DNA from: Candidatus Chazhemtobacterium aquaticus
GTDB taxonomy: Bacteria; Patescibacteriota; Microgenomatia; UBA1400; Chazhemtobacteraceae
DNA: 41,578 bases
NCBI RefSeq assembly: GCF_009936135.1
Contig: NZ_CP047901.1
Span: 759,927-801,504 of the forward strand
Direction: 5' to 3'
The position numbers were made by a program, and so were the translations under genes. The notes under the pieces were generated by a model that saw nothing but the letters and a program-made list of their open reading frames with translations, ran no database searches and had not been told where the DNA came from. The stretch's first letter is position 1; the number at the start of each line of letters is the position of its first letter. Shown here piece by piece: positions 6,816 through 16,177 of this stretch.

Positions 6816-9800
6816 TTAATAACCATTAAGCTTCATCTCCCACCCGCTTCTTGAAACCGGTTTTTTTGGATCATAACGATCCATTCTTGACACAATCTCA
6901 AGATCACCCGTCCGGTCCAATCCCAATCTCTTTCTTAATGCCTGCTCATATCTCTCAGGAGATTGCCCGTGCACCAAAACAAGCTTCTTACCATTAAAGT
7001 TACCTCCTACTAAACCATCCAATATTGCCACCATCTCATCAAAGGTTGCGTGACCCGAAGCATGCAATCCATATCTTTTTTTACCTCCCGTATTTCCCGT
7101 TCCATAATTTGGTTGATTTACCACCCTACCCCCCATACCCTTAACCTCAAAATCCATCAAGTGCTTACCCTTTTGTTCACCGACCCATCTAGTATTCTCA
7201 GCCAAAAATCTTTTAGCATAACCCTGATAGGGAAAATGGGCCGAGTGCAACACCGATAACCCATTTCCAAACCACCCACCTCCAAACTCATGTCTAAACA
7301 ATCGATAAGGATCAATCACCACTAACCACTCCTGACCTTCCCTGGACAATCTTTCCAGGTCAACCACTCCCATACCACCTCCCATCGCAATCTCAAACAA
7401 ATTCCTCTGAAACCTCCTCGGCGCCGTTACTTGAGGCCAAACTAGCTCATCTTCACTCTCATCTGGCATCAAGGTTGGCCACCACAAAGCCGCTTCACTT
7501 CCCAAAGCTGGCAGCCAGAAATCAAAACCGTCTACTCCTAAAGGCGCCAACATCTCCCGATCCGCCCTCATCTGCTCTACCAACTCAGCATGAGCCGGAC
7601 CAATTGCCACCTTTCTTCCCACCGCTTCCGCTACCTCACCAATCGACTGCAATCTCTCCAGATGATTTGCTGGAGCCACAACTACCACCGTATCCCTCCC
7701 CGCTTCCCTGATTCGATCAAGTAGTGTATCTCTCACCATCTGCTCAGTTACTCCCGACGAGGGTTTAGCCGCATCCTCCAGATTGGTTGTCTCCATCACA
7801 ATCACAGGATACTCACCTGCCAATCTATTTACCGTCTTCTCTGTCCAATTTCCCGGCTTAACATCTCCCGTATACAACATTAACCCCTTCCCCTCTTCAT
7901 CCCTGACACCCACCATTGCCATCCCAGTCATACTGTGATTCGCTAAACTAAACTCAACCGCCAAGCCCTCACCAATTCTCACCCGCTGGCCTGACCAATA
8001 GGTTGGATAGGCATCTCGATACTCCCGCCTATATGCTGCACCATCTTTATCCTGAGTCACCAAACTTACATACTCGTACCTGTTAGTCCAACTCTTTCCT
8101 CTTCTGGTCATTGCTCTCAGGTGTGCCATTGTCTCAGCTGTTCCCCACATCACCACTCTCCGATCCAGAAAAGGCACATCACCCACATGATCCACATGGG
8201 CGTGAGATATGGCCAAGTTACTCACGATCTGCTCTCTCTCACCATACCACCATCGTTCATCCTGCTCGGCCAACTCATATATTCTTCTTGCATTACCCTC
8301 ACCTACCAATCTCTCTACGTCTTTAAAATCAACCCTCCGCTTTATCTCAGCTCTTAAAAAACTGCTAACCGCATTGTTTGAATCCATATGAAGTATCGCT
8401 GGATACTTTCGTATTGACGCCAGAATATACTCAGTATCATATGCACCTAACACCATTGGCAGCTCCCCAGTCTCCAGTTGCCTACGTAGTCCAATACTCG
8501 TTGGTGCTTTAGCCGTCAACTCCCGTAAGGCCGGCGTTGCCGCCTCAAAACTAGTCCCCCAGTCAATCATATTCACCACCCTATCTCCACCATTATCGAC
8601 CACCACCGCCATTTTCTGTCCTCCAATCTCCGGAAACGGCCTCCATACATGCAGCCCGACTGATCTTCCTCCATTTGTTGCACCATAACCATACTCATGT
8701 CGCTGCCGCAACGAAGCAAAACCATTCGCCTCACCGTCAGCAAAAATCGAACCTCTTTCCCTCCATCGATCAAACAACTCTCTCGTCAAATACAACAAAT
8801 GGCTGTCTGGCCCACCAGTACGATAATTAAGGTCGTACCTGATCCTCTCCACATGACTTTTCATCTCTTTCGCATCCCACTCATCCGGTACAATCACAAT
8901 TCCAGACACTCTATTCAAGGCCAAGAATCCTTCCTCATCCCTTTTCTTTCTCCCCAAATTTAGACCCAACAAACGATCTATAGTGGCAACCTTTCTCTCT
9001 CCCACTGGTCCTCTCTCCAAAAACACCACATCCACTCCAGCAAACTCTCTACCTGTACTTGGCAACGAATATCCCATCCTGGCCAACTCACCAGGCTCCA
9101 GGTTACTCTTCCCTAAATACAAAAATCTTATTACCTCCTCAGTGCTCAAATCAGACCCCACTACAGCCGAATCTACCTCAGACCACATACCCAGCTTCCG
9201 CCAAATTGACAACTGACCCTCACTCACCACCGGCACCTCCAAACTCTCTTCACCCAACCGCCTTCTCCAGTATCTCGCCAAGTTCCTAGCTCGCTCATAC
9301 GCCTCTCTCTTACTCTCCCCTGTTCTTCTCACCACCAATCCGGGTACCAACACCCCCTCAGACAACACCTTCTCTTCTAGTATCTCACCCTTAAGCTCAG
9401 CCACCCTCACATGATGCATCACCACCCCCACCACATCACCCTGTGCATTCACAAACGCCCTATCTATCTTCCCCTTACTTGGTAAATCAATATGTGCCAC
9501 TCCTCGCTCTACAAATACTTGTGCATTTGCTACCAACAAATCATCAGCCGCGGCAGCAAACCTAGCCGCATATGCCCAATCCGTTCTTCCCAAACCACTA
9601 TACTCCAACGCCTTAGCTCCTAACATATCATGCCAACCCTCAGCCTTAACTTGAGCGTAGAAACCAATCCAGTTCTGTAAATCCTCCATGGTCAAAATCA
9701 CCACTCTTGCCCCCTGACTCATCAAAGGGCCCAATTCCTCATCCTCTCTTAACGATTGCTCCACTTCTTCATACGGCACCTCCACTGGCCGAAACACTAC

Positions 9801-10091
9801 TCCCACCGAATTTGGTCTAGCGAATACATTCACCCCTAAAAACTCATGGTTTTCTCTCACCTCGGGCACAAATCCAATATCCAGCACCTTCGCTCCTTCT
9901 GGACTTCTAACCCAAGTAGCCCCAGCTTTCTTTAAACCATTACAAAACAGCTCCTGTTCCACTACCACTTCAAACAATCTCCAACAACTCTCCATCTCCT
10001 CACGCCATTCCTCACCACCCAAATACTCATCATATATATCTTTCCCTGTTTCCATCCTCAACATCCTAAAACAGCCCCAACCTTTTAACAA
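6816..10091 (-). CDS. Giant beta-CASP metallo-beta-lactamase protein (RNase J-like) with a large N-terminal region
   Basis: Residues 494-1060 carry all landmarks of a beta-CASP nuclease: HAHVDH at 630-635, H719 (ANHS), D743 (TGD), motif A acid E767 (VMETT), motif B H810 (PANH), motif C HASGHA at 1010-1015, and LVHGQ near 1038-1043. The nearest described relatives by motif are RNase J enzymes, which process and degrade RNA using two zinc ions; RNA as substrate is inferred. The first roughly 490 residues match nothing I know, and a stretch of about 55 residues (570-625) is inserted before the HxHxDH motif. RNase J is normally near 550 residues, so this is about twice as long. The start is uncertain: TTG 10091 gives the longest frame, with ATG at 10064 and 10055 as alternatives. 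Confidence 0.85.
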   Translation of the reverse strand: MLKGWGCFRMLRMETGKDIYDEYLGGEEWREEMESCWRLFEVVVEQELFCNGLKKAGATWVRSPEGAKVLDIGFVPEVRENHEFLGVNVFARPNSVGVVFRPVEVPYEEVEQSLREDEELGPLMSQGARVVILTMEDLQNWIGFYAQVKAEGWHDMLGAKALEYSGLGRTDWAYAARFAAAADDLLVANAQVFVERGVAHIDLPSKGKIDRAFVNAQGDVVGVVMHHVRVAELKGEILEEKVLSEGVLVPGLVVRRTGESKREAYERARNLARYWRRRLGEESLEVPVVSEGQLSIWRKLGMWSEVDSAVVGSDLSTEEVIRFLYLGKSNLEPGELARMGYSLPSTGREFAGVDVVFLERGPVGERKVATIDRLLGLNLGRKKRDEEGFLALNRVSGIVIVPDEWDAKEMKSHVERIRYDLNYRTGGPDSHLLYLTRELFDRWRERGSIFADGEANGFASLRQRHEYGYGATNGGRSVGLHVWRPFPEIGGQKMAVVVDNGGDRVVNMIDWGTSFEAATPALRELTAKAPTSIGLRRQLETGELPMVLGAYDTEYILASIRKYPAILHMDSNNAVSSFLRAEIKRRVDFKDVERLVGEGNARRIYELAEQDERWWYGEREQIVSNLAISHAHVDHVGDVPFLDRRVVMWGTAETMAHLRAMTRRGKSWTNRYEYVSLVTQDKDGAAYRREYRDAYPTYWSGQRVRIGEGLAVEFSLANHSMTGMAMVGVRDEEGKGLMLYTGDVKPGNWTEKTVNRLAGEYPVIVMETTNLEDAAKPSSGVTEQMVRDTLLDRIREAGRDTVVVVAPANHLERLQSIGEVAEAVGRKVAIGPAHAELVEQMRADREMLAPLGVDGFDFWLPALGSEAALWWPTLMPDESEDELVWPQVTAPRRFQRNLFEIAMGGGMGVVDLERLSREGQEWLVVIDPYRLFRHEFGGGWFGNGLSVLHSAHFPYQGYAKRFLAENTRWVGEQKGKHLMDFEVKGMGGRVVNQPNYGTGNTGGKKRYGLHASGHATFDEMVAILDGLVGGNFNGKKLVLVHGQSPERYEQALRKRLGLDRTGDLEIVSRMDRYDPKKPVSRSGWEMKLNGY

Positions 10092-10218
10092 GTCACAATA
10101 AAAATTAAAACATACGCACTAAACCCTACTTATCTATAAAACAATATATCAACTTAGCCTCAACTGAATTTTTACCATTACCTCACAATCCATATCCTCC
10201 AATCTAACTTAAATAAAC

Positions 10219-10247
10219 TTGACATCAAACGACTCAACTGATAGTTT
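10219..10247 (+). promoter_or_regulatory. Promoter TTGACA-17-TAGTTT
   Basis: A consensus -35 (10219-10224) with a weaker -10 TAGTTT (10242-10247), 17 nt apart, lies about 50 nt before the HTH gene. Confidence 0.4.
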
Positions 10248-10297
10248 GTATATCAAATACTAACAATACCCTCAAACACCTCATCAGGCTTCAAAAC

Positions 10298-10516
10298 ATG
10301 ACTAAACGCGACCTCGATCTAAAAAACCTACCCGATCTTCTCACTGTCTCGGAAGTAGCCGAACTTTTAAGAGTCTCCCCCCTTACCATCAAACGCTGGG
10401 GTAAACGTGGAAAACTCCCAGCCATCCGCATCAACTCCAGAGGAGACCGTCGCTATCGCAAAGAGTCAATCCTCTATATGCTAGGCATCAATCCCGACTC
10501 CCAACAGAACAAGTAA
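10298..10516 (+). CDS. Excisionase/MerR-type helix-turn-helix DNA-binding protein
   Basis: This 72-residue protein is almost entirely one winged-HTH domain of the excisionase (Xis/BldC-like) family. The signature is LLTVSEVAELLRVSPLTIKR (residues 14-33), then W, GKLPAIRI and a RRYRKESIL end. Such proteins bind direct DNA repeats and act as transcription factors or recombination directionality factors. No integrase lies beside it, so a small transcription factor is more likely. It stands alone between two minus-strand genes and has its own promoter. Confidence 0.8.
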   Translation: MTKRDLDLKNLPDLLTVSEVAELLRVSPLTIKRWGKRGKLPAIRINSRGDRRYRKESILYMLGINPDSQQNK

Positions 10517-10549
10517 GCAACTCACCCCCCCCTTCTAGTCAATACTCAC

Positions 10550-11371
10550 CTATCTTCCTCCCACCGACTCCTTTATCACCATCCAAGGAAAAATCAATAC
10601 CGCCTTAACTATCCTCCTCCACCTTCTCGGTTCTACCATCAATCTAAACAACCACTCAAGACCAACTCCTCTTAACCACCCAGGAGCCCTTTTAACCCTT
10701 CCTGACAAGTAATCAAGTGTTCCACCCACTCCCATTGCTACCCCAAATTGCATTTTGTCCCTATTCTCCACCAGCCAACGCTCCTGCTTCTTATGACCAA
10801 AGGCCACCAGCAAAATCTCGGGACCATAAGCTGATACCTTCTTCACCGTCTCCTCACTTGCCCTCAACCATGACTGGCCATCTTGATTTAAACCTGGTCC
10901 CTCATCAGCCTTTATCTCAAATCCCTTAACGGCAGCCTGCCCATGCTCAGCTCTTAACCGCCTTGCTGCTCGGCTAGCCACATTAGGACCTCCGCCAAGC
11001 AAATATACTCTCCAACCATTCTTGGCAGCCAAACCAACCAATTTCCTGCTAAAATCTACACCCGTCACCCTATTTGATATAGTTTGATTATTTTTGATAG
11101 TACCAAACAAGCTCAACAACCTACTAGCCCATTGCAAACCGACTCCATCGGCAATATTTATATCCGAACTGTTCAAAACCTTTAAGAAACCCTTATCAAC
11201 GCTTGCATCCACCAACATCTCAGGATTAGGCGTAAATATCAACCTTTTTCCATCATCACCCACCTTATAATCCTCTATCCAACCCTCAACCCGCTTTAGC
11301 AAACTAGACTCAGGAGTGCTATCTACTCTTACTCCTAACAATATAACTATGGATCGCTCTTTTTTACTCAT
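10550..11371 (-). CDS. WecG/TagA/CpsF-family glycosyltransferase (GT26)
   Basis: This 273-residue enzyme probably transfers a sugar from an NDP-sugar to a lipid-linked sugar at the inner face of the membrane during surface polysaccharide synthesis. Family hallmarks are FTPNPEMLVDA and NIADGVGLQWASRL in the N-terminal half. WRVYLLGGGPNVASRAARRL, ILLVAFGHKKQERWL and MGVGGTLDYLSGRVKRAPGW follow in the second half. The C-terminal basic and hydrophobic end (GLEWLFRLMVEPRRWRRIVK onward) fits membrane association. It may act with the RmlA-like enzyme at the left of the window. Confidence 0.88.
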   Translation of the reverse strand: MSKKERSIVILLGVRVDSTPESSLLKRVEGWIEDYKVGDDGKRLIFTPNPEMLVDASVDKGFLKVLNSSDINIADGVGLQWASRLLSLFGTIKNNQTISNRVTGVDFSRKLVGLAAKNGWRVYLLGGGPNVASRAARRLRAEHGQAAVKGFEIKADEGPGLNQDGQSWLRASEETVKKVSAYGPEILLVAFGHKKQERWLVENRDKMQFGVAMGVGGTLDYLSGRVKRAPGWLRGVGLEWLFRLMVEPRRWRRIVKAVLIFPWMVIKESVGGR

Positions 11372-12807
11372 TAGATATCGACTTTAGCCTGCTAAATACC
11401 ATCAATTTTTATCTTTTTTAAGGATATCTTATTATCTCAAACTACCCTTACCCCTATCAAGCATCAACTAACCATCCAAAAACACCGGTTAGTTCGCTAC
11501 TATAAGACACATAGTACCATCCGATAATAAATTGGTCAAAACCGATATATCATCTAAACACTATAAGCTTTAAACACATCTCAACATACACTCCAAAATC
11601 ATGAATTTTGAGTAAAAATGACCCTCTCAAAATTAAGGCTAGATTCATTAAAACACTCATTTACAACCTTAATTAGACATGGGTGCATAAATATAACTAT
11701 AAATACTCCCCTCTTACAAAAACTAACACGCAAGAAACCGACCAGACTTTCATTATAGACAAAACCTCTAATATATCTAATTTTGCTCAAAAACTCTCTC
11801 TCAATTTTCCAATATCACTAAAATCCTCCAACATAAACACAAAACAGCCTCAACTCAAACCTAAGCAATCACCATCACAATCAATGATCCCCACCATCTA
11901 TTCATTTGCTTCTCTACGAATCAAACAATGCAATAACAACTCTCAGTTGCACCAACATCAGAGAACCAACTCCTCTACTGCATTCAAATAAGAAATAAAT
12001 TTCACTACACAAGCCCCACTCATCATTTATCCACAATAATACTATTTACAACCTTAATACATATGCAGACAATCACAACATCCCTTATCCTCTACCACTA
12101 ACTACAACAACTAACACCTCAACTAACATCATCGCCAATCAATAGAACTCTAAAAGAACAAAACCATCATAAACGCTATAAGTCTTTAGCGATAATAGAC
12201 TTTAATCGACTCCAATTTTTAAGCATTACCAATCAAACACCTTCAATATATTCCAAAATTAAAAGCTAGTATCCATCAGTAATCACTTTCATCATATCTA
12301 TCAATCACCACCAATCTATCCCCAACTTAACGCCGTCTCCAAAATTAGCAAACAGAAAAGATCACCACCAAACACCACTTTGCAAATATCCAAAAATTTA
12401 ATACCCCCCACCCCCTACCCGGTATCTAAATATAGCCTTTTTTAATAATCACACCCCCAGTTTTAACACTCCACTCCCCACTCACCACAACATTCATAAT
12501 AAATTACAATCCGACCAAAATCATATCAAACAACCACATATTCAAGTATCAACATATTACTTACTAGAAGATAACAAACATCTCCAACGGATTTCTGCAC
12601 ATCTTTTTACAAACAATAAAAATAGATACGAACTTTGTATGATACATCAAATAAATATAAATACATTCACAAATCAATATAAGATTAGCAAATCATATAT
12701 ATGACTGACAACATAGCACTTATTAACTGATATATCATGAGATATTCAAATTAACATGAATAATATACATCTCGATCAACACTCTGAAATATCAAGACAC
12801 TACAAGA
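11372..12807. other. G-poor intergenic desert, 1.4 kb
   Basis: No gene is supported here. The DNA is AT-rich and strongly depleted in G on the plus strand; for example bases 12001-12060 contain 19 C and 1 G. A frame at 11683-11991 is open but has no recognisable domain, so I treat it as chance. One perfect DnaA-box-like TTATCCACA is at 12027-12035. No tRNA or GC-rich structured RNA is visible. Confidence 0.6.
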
Positions 12808-13818
12808 CTATCTCGTACTCAATGATCTCTTGTACAAATCCAAGTTCTCCAACACTACTCCAGTCCCTTTAACCACACATAACATTGGTTCTTCAGCTAC
12901 ATATGCTGGTACATTTGTCTGCTCTGTAATCAGACGGTCTAGATTTCTTAACTGTGCTGTCCCTCCAGTCATCACAATCCCCTTATCAATAATGTCACTA
13001 GACAACTCAGGTGGCACCTCTTCCAAGACTCGCTTAATCATCTCTATTACCTTACCCAAAGGTTGAGCGATCGCCTCTGTCACCTCTCTAGATGTAATCT
13101 CAACATTCCTGGGCAAACCCGCTACCGAGTCTCTTCCCTTTACCTCCATCACCTCATCCTTCTTTAAGGATATGGCCGACCCTATCTTAAGCTTTATTGC
13201 CTCAGCCGTCTGTTCCCCTACCACCAAATTATGTTTCCTTCTAATATACGATGCAATTGCTTCATCTATCCTATTTCCAGCCACCCTTACCCCTCTACTA
13301 ACTACCACTCCACCTAGAGATATCACCGCCGCTTCAGAACTCCCTCCCCCCATACTCATCACCATATTGCCTGAGGGCTCGCCAATTGGCACACCTGCCC
13401 CGATGGCCGCAGCCAATGGCTCATCTATCATATAAACTGTTCTCGCTCCTGCAGAAACCGTTGCGTTATACACTGCCCTTCTCTCAACCTGAGTCACTCC
13501 AGCCGGAACCGACACTAACACCTCTGGTTTAAACAGTCCTCCTCTACCACTCACCTTTTGCAAAAAGTATCTAAGCATTGCCTCAGTCACCCGATAATCA
13601 GCAATTACCCCATCTCTCATTGGCCGACTAGCCATAATATTCCCTGGGGTCCGACCCAACATCTCCTTTGCTTCATCTCCCACCGCTACCACCTTATCGT
13701 CATCCAATCCCACCGCCACCACCGTCGGCTCGCTCATCACCACTCCCTCGCCCGCGACATACACCAAACTATTAGCCGTTCCCAAGTCTATACCTACCTT
13801 TTTTGACAACGAAATCAT
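12808..13818 (-). CDS. mreB: Rod-shape protein MreB (actin-like), phosphate-2 motif altered
   Basis: This 336-residue protein is MreB by length and by motifs: phosphate-1 GIDLGTANSLVY (9-20), the VSVPAGVTQVERRAV region, MIDEPLAAAIGAG (130-142) and the adenosine motif GIVMTGGTAQLRNLD. MreB polymerises under the membrane and guides cell-wall synthesis. The phosphate-2 motif, normally V-D-I-G-G-G-T-T-E, reads M-S-M-G-G-G-S-S-E (154-162), so the conserved Asp is Ser155. The adenosine motif has TGGTA for the usual TGGGA. ATP turnover may therefore be reduced. The start ATG is set by a TAGACT -10 box ending 6 nt upstream. No mreC/mreD or rodA is next to it. Confidence 0.92.
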   Translation of the reverse strand: MISLSKKVGIDLGTANSLVYVAGEGVVMSEPTVVAVGLDDDKVVAVGDEAKEMLGRTPGNIMASRPMRDGVIADYRVTEAMLRYFLQKVSGRGGLFKPEVLVSVPAGVTQVERRAVYNATVSAGARTVYMIDEPLAAAIGAGVPIGEPSGNMVMSMGGGSSEAAVISLGGVVVSRGVRVAGNRIDEAIASYIRRKHNLVVGEQTAEAIKLKIGSAISLKKDEVMEVKGRDSVAGLPRNVEITSREVTEAIAQPLGKVIEMIKRVLEEVPPELSSDIIDKGIVMTGGTAQLRNLDRLITEQTNVPAYVAEEPMLCVVKGTGVVLENLDLYKRSLSTR

Positions 13819-13879
13819 GGCAAAAGTCTATCACACTCTTGCCTTGATCCACCAAACACCCAAATAATCTCTCCCTTGG

Positions 13880-13885
13880 TATAAT
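13880..13885 (+). promoter_or_regulatory. Extended -10 promoter TGGTATAAT
   Basis: A perfect TATAAT preceded by TGG lies 28 nt before the ATG of the PEGA protein gene. It argues for ATG 13914 over the upstream GTG at 13887, which would lie before the expected transcription start. Confidence 0.55.
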
Positions 13886-13913
13886 AGTGGTTAATCATTT
13901 TCTAATATCAACC

Positions 13914-15332
13914 ATGCCGTCAGCCAAACTAAAAAATCATCGTCGCTTTATCACCCTTGCCGTTTTTATATTCTTAATAATCGGCACGATAATCATCTCC
14001 TACTTCGCCCGAGGCTATCGCATTAACCCCAAACAAGGGCTCACCCGCTTTCAAGGCACCGGCCTTCTTTCTGCCACCTCATATCCCAAATCCGCCCAGG
14101 TATATATTGATGACAAGTTAGTCACCGCCACTGAAGACACTCTCAACCTCCCCCCAGGCGAATACTCCGTCAGAATCTTTAAGGAAGGCTTCCTTCCCTG
14201 GAACAAAAAGGCCATTATTAAAGCTGAATTAGTCACCAGCACCGATGCTCGTCTCTTCCCAGCCGCCCCTTCTCTCTCCGCTCTTACCTACTCAGGTGCC
14301 TACAACCCCACTCCCTCACCCGATGGAAAAAAGATTGCCTATGTTACTAGCAACTCTGACGATCCCACCAAAAACGGTTTATACGTCATCGACATTGACA
14401 ACTCTATCCTCAACCTTAACCGCACCCCCACTCTTATTGCTGCCAACACCGACAGACACGACCTTAAACAAGCCATTATTACCTGGTCACCCGACTCCAA
14501 GAACCTCCTTATCGCCTTCACCACCCCCCAAGAGGATGAAGACACCGACACTCCCACTCAGTTAAGCAGCACCTATCTAGTTGACTCAGGCACCCTTACC
14601 AACCTCTATACCGCCCCCGACGCCACCATCCGACTACCCGTTATCTTTTCCGACTGGGAACAAGAGATCTTAAGAAACCAGCAGGCTCTCCTCAAAAACC
14701 TACCCGAGTTCATGGTTAACCTTTTAACCCAATCAGCCAAGGACGTCTACTTCTCCCCCAACGGCGAAAAGGTTCTCTACACCTCTACCGTTGATACCAC
14801 CATCCCTGATCAGCTTATCTCACCTCTAGCCTCAATCAACTCTACCCCTCAGACCAGAGAACTTAAAGTCGATCACCAATATATCTACGATCTTAAGGAA
14901 GACACCAACTACCTAATCTCCGACTCTGCCTCAACCTCAGACCTGTATCCTGCCAAAACCCTTCTCTCCTTAACTCCCCTGCTTGAGTTTGACACCTCAG
15001 CCACCACCTCGTCCAACAACCAATACCTTAACTACAACCAGCTCCAGAAAGACCGCACCCCCCTTGAGACCATTCTGGCTATCAAATCCCAATACTCCGC
15101 TCTCTATACCCACAATCCTCAGTGGTACCCCACCTCTCGGCACCTAATCACTACCAAAGACAACAAAATCACCATCTTTGAATACGATGCTCTTAATCCC
15201 ACCACCGTTTACTCAGGACCATTTGACCCCAACTTCGTCTTCCCCTCACCCAATGGTGACAAACTCCTAATTCTTACCAATCTCAACCAAGACGACCAAC
15301 CTCTTAACCTCTACACCCTGGATTTAAAATAG
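13914..15332 (+). CDS. Membrane-anchored PEGA-domain protein with a beta-propeller-like domain
   Basis: This 472-residue protein has a short basic cytoplasmic end, one membrane helix (about residues 12-31), then a PEGA domain (about 50-105) typified by LPPGEYSVRIFKEGFLPW. The rest is repeated blade-like sequence with TolB/WD40-style motifs such as PTPSPDGKKIAYVT, ITWSPDSKNLLIAF, VYFSPNGEKVLYT and FPSPNGDKLLILT. It probably faces outside. PEGA domains are usually linked to surface structures, and the propeller suggests protein binding. No enzymatic residues are evident. Confidence 0.82.
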   Translation: MPSAKLKNHRRFITLAVFIFLIIGTIIISYFARGYRINPKQGLTRFQGTGLLSATSYPKSAQVYIDDKLVTATEDTLNLPPGEYSVRIFKEGFLPWNKKAIIKAELVTSTDARLFPAAPSLSALTYSGAYNPTPSPDGKKIAYVTSNSDDPTKNGLYVIDIDNSILNLNRTPTLIAANTDRHDLKQAIITWSPDSKNLLIAFTTPQEDEDTDTPTQLSSTYLVDSGTLTNLYTAPDATIRLPVIFSDWEQEILRNQQALLKNLPEFMVNLLTQSAKDVYFSPNGEKVLYTSTVDTTIPDQLISPLASINSTPQTRELKVDHQYIYDLKEDTNYLISDSASTSDLYPAKTLLSLTPLLEFDTSATTSSNNQYLNYNQLQKDRTPLETILAIKSQYSALYTHNPQWYPTSRHLITTKDNKITIFEYDALNPTTVYSGPFDPNFVFPSPNGDKLLILTNLNQDDQPLNLYTLDLK

Positions 15333-15346
15333 CCTCTTAAAAGCAA

Positions 15347-15922
15347 CTACTCCTCAGCCACTGGTCTAAATAACCCTCTTCCCCTCTCTCTAAGTCTATA
15401 AAACCTAACTCCTTCTTTTTGCTCCTCAGGTAATCTATCCAACCTATGTAAAGCTGCTGCTAAAGCCGACAATCGCAGTTCATAATCAAAATTGCCATTA
15501 TCTGTCTCCCCCTTCTCCTCATAGATCCCCCTTACTCCAGTCACATCTCCCAGCTCCCCAAACAACTGCTGCCTAAACCTATGCATTCTCGGGTTTGTAT
15601 CGTTTCTAATCAAACCCTCTGGATTCTTCCACTCCTCCAAATCAATACCATTAAACCAACCAACCAAAGCCTCCATTCCCGCCACAAACAACAACGGATT
15701 AATCACCATATCCTCCTTCGTCCTTGCCGAAAAACCACTTGGAGGCTCAAATGTTAACACCCATGATCCGTCCAAATAAATATTCAGCACCACCCCGGTA
15801 TCACCAACCTCAATCTCAGCCTCATCAGCATCACCATCTACTCGCACATCCAAACCAAAACGCCCTTCATTTGCTTCAATAATTCCATCAGTCAACCCAA
15901 CCCTCTCCCTTACCTCAGTCAT
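15347..15922 (-). CDS. Hypothetical protein, 191 aa
   Basis: The family is not recognised. The protein is soluble and acidic, with no signal or membrane segment. The first 65 residues look beta-rich and include a G-x-W-V-L-T-F-E-P-P strand; the C-terminal half looks helical, with many Arg, Leu and Glu. It is convergent with the PEGA gene (14 nt between stops) and upstream of the two tRNAs. Base composition fits the other minus-strand genes. Confidence 0.6.
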   Translation of the reverse strand: MTEVRERVGLTDGIIEANEGRFGLDVRVDGDADEAEIEVGDTGVVLNIYLDGSWVLTFEPPSGFSARTKEDMVINPLLFVAGMEALVGWFNGIDLEEWKNPEGLIRNDTNPRMHRFRQQLFGELGDVTGVRGIYEEKGETDNGNFDYELRLSALAAALHRLDRLPEEQKEGVRFYRLRERGRGLFRPVAEE

Positions 15923-15974
15923 ATCACCATAAAAGTAATTTGTAGTCTTCCTACTATATACGATGAAGATATTG

Positions 15975-16045
15975 TCGGGGTGCTGGGAATTGAACCCAGT
16001 CTACGCGCACCCGAAGCGCGTGTCCTGCCGTCAGACTCCACCCCG
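15975..16045 (-). tRNA. tRNA-Pro (anticodon CGG)
   Basis: Read on the minus strand, the acceptor stem is CGGGGTG/CACCCCG with discriminator A. The anticodon stem CGCGC/GCGCG encloses loop TTCGGGT, giving anticodon CGG. The T arm is CTGGG-TTCAATT-CCCAG. No 3' CCA is encoded. Positions 8-9 read GA where U8 is nearly universal, the D arm is short (GTC/GAC core), and the variable loop has 4 nt, so the tertiary core is atypical. Confidence 0.85.
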
Positions 16046-16057
16046 AAACCCCTCATG

Positions 16058-16131
16058 TGCCCCAGACAGGATTCGAACCTGTGACCTGCGCGTTAGGAGT
16101 GCGCTGCTCTATCCAACTGAGCTACTGGAGC
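16058..16131 (-). tRNA. tRNA-Arg (anticodon CCT)
   Basis: On the minus strand the acceptor is GCTCCAG/CTGGGGC with discriminator A. D arm GCTC/GAGC, anticodon loop CTCCTAA (anticodon CCT, reading AGG) and T arm ACAGG-TTCGAAT-CCTGT follow. The base pair closing the anticodon stem is an A-C mismatch. CCA is not encoded. It lies 12 nt upstream of tRNA-Pro and is probably cotranscribed with it. Confidence 0.93.
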
Positions 16132-16177
16132 ATCCCCCATATTTTACCAACATCTGCCTGAAATCGCTCTTCTTTGC

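Noticed and set aside
10298-10516. Integrated element marked by an excisionase
   Set aside because: No integrase, attachment repeats or phage genes lie near; the HTH family also includes ordinary transcription factors.
11683-11991. Open frame of 102 codons in the first desert
   Set aside because: The plus strand is so poor in G that stops are scarce by composition; the translation is Asn/Ser/Gln/Lys-rich without any domain, promoter or ribosome signal.
13887-13913. GTG start for the PEGA protein
   Set aside because: It lies directly after the TATAAT box and before the expected transcript start, so ATG 13914 is preferred.
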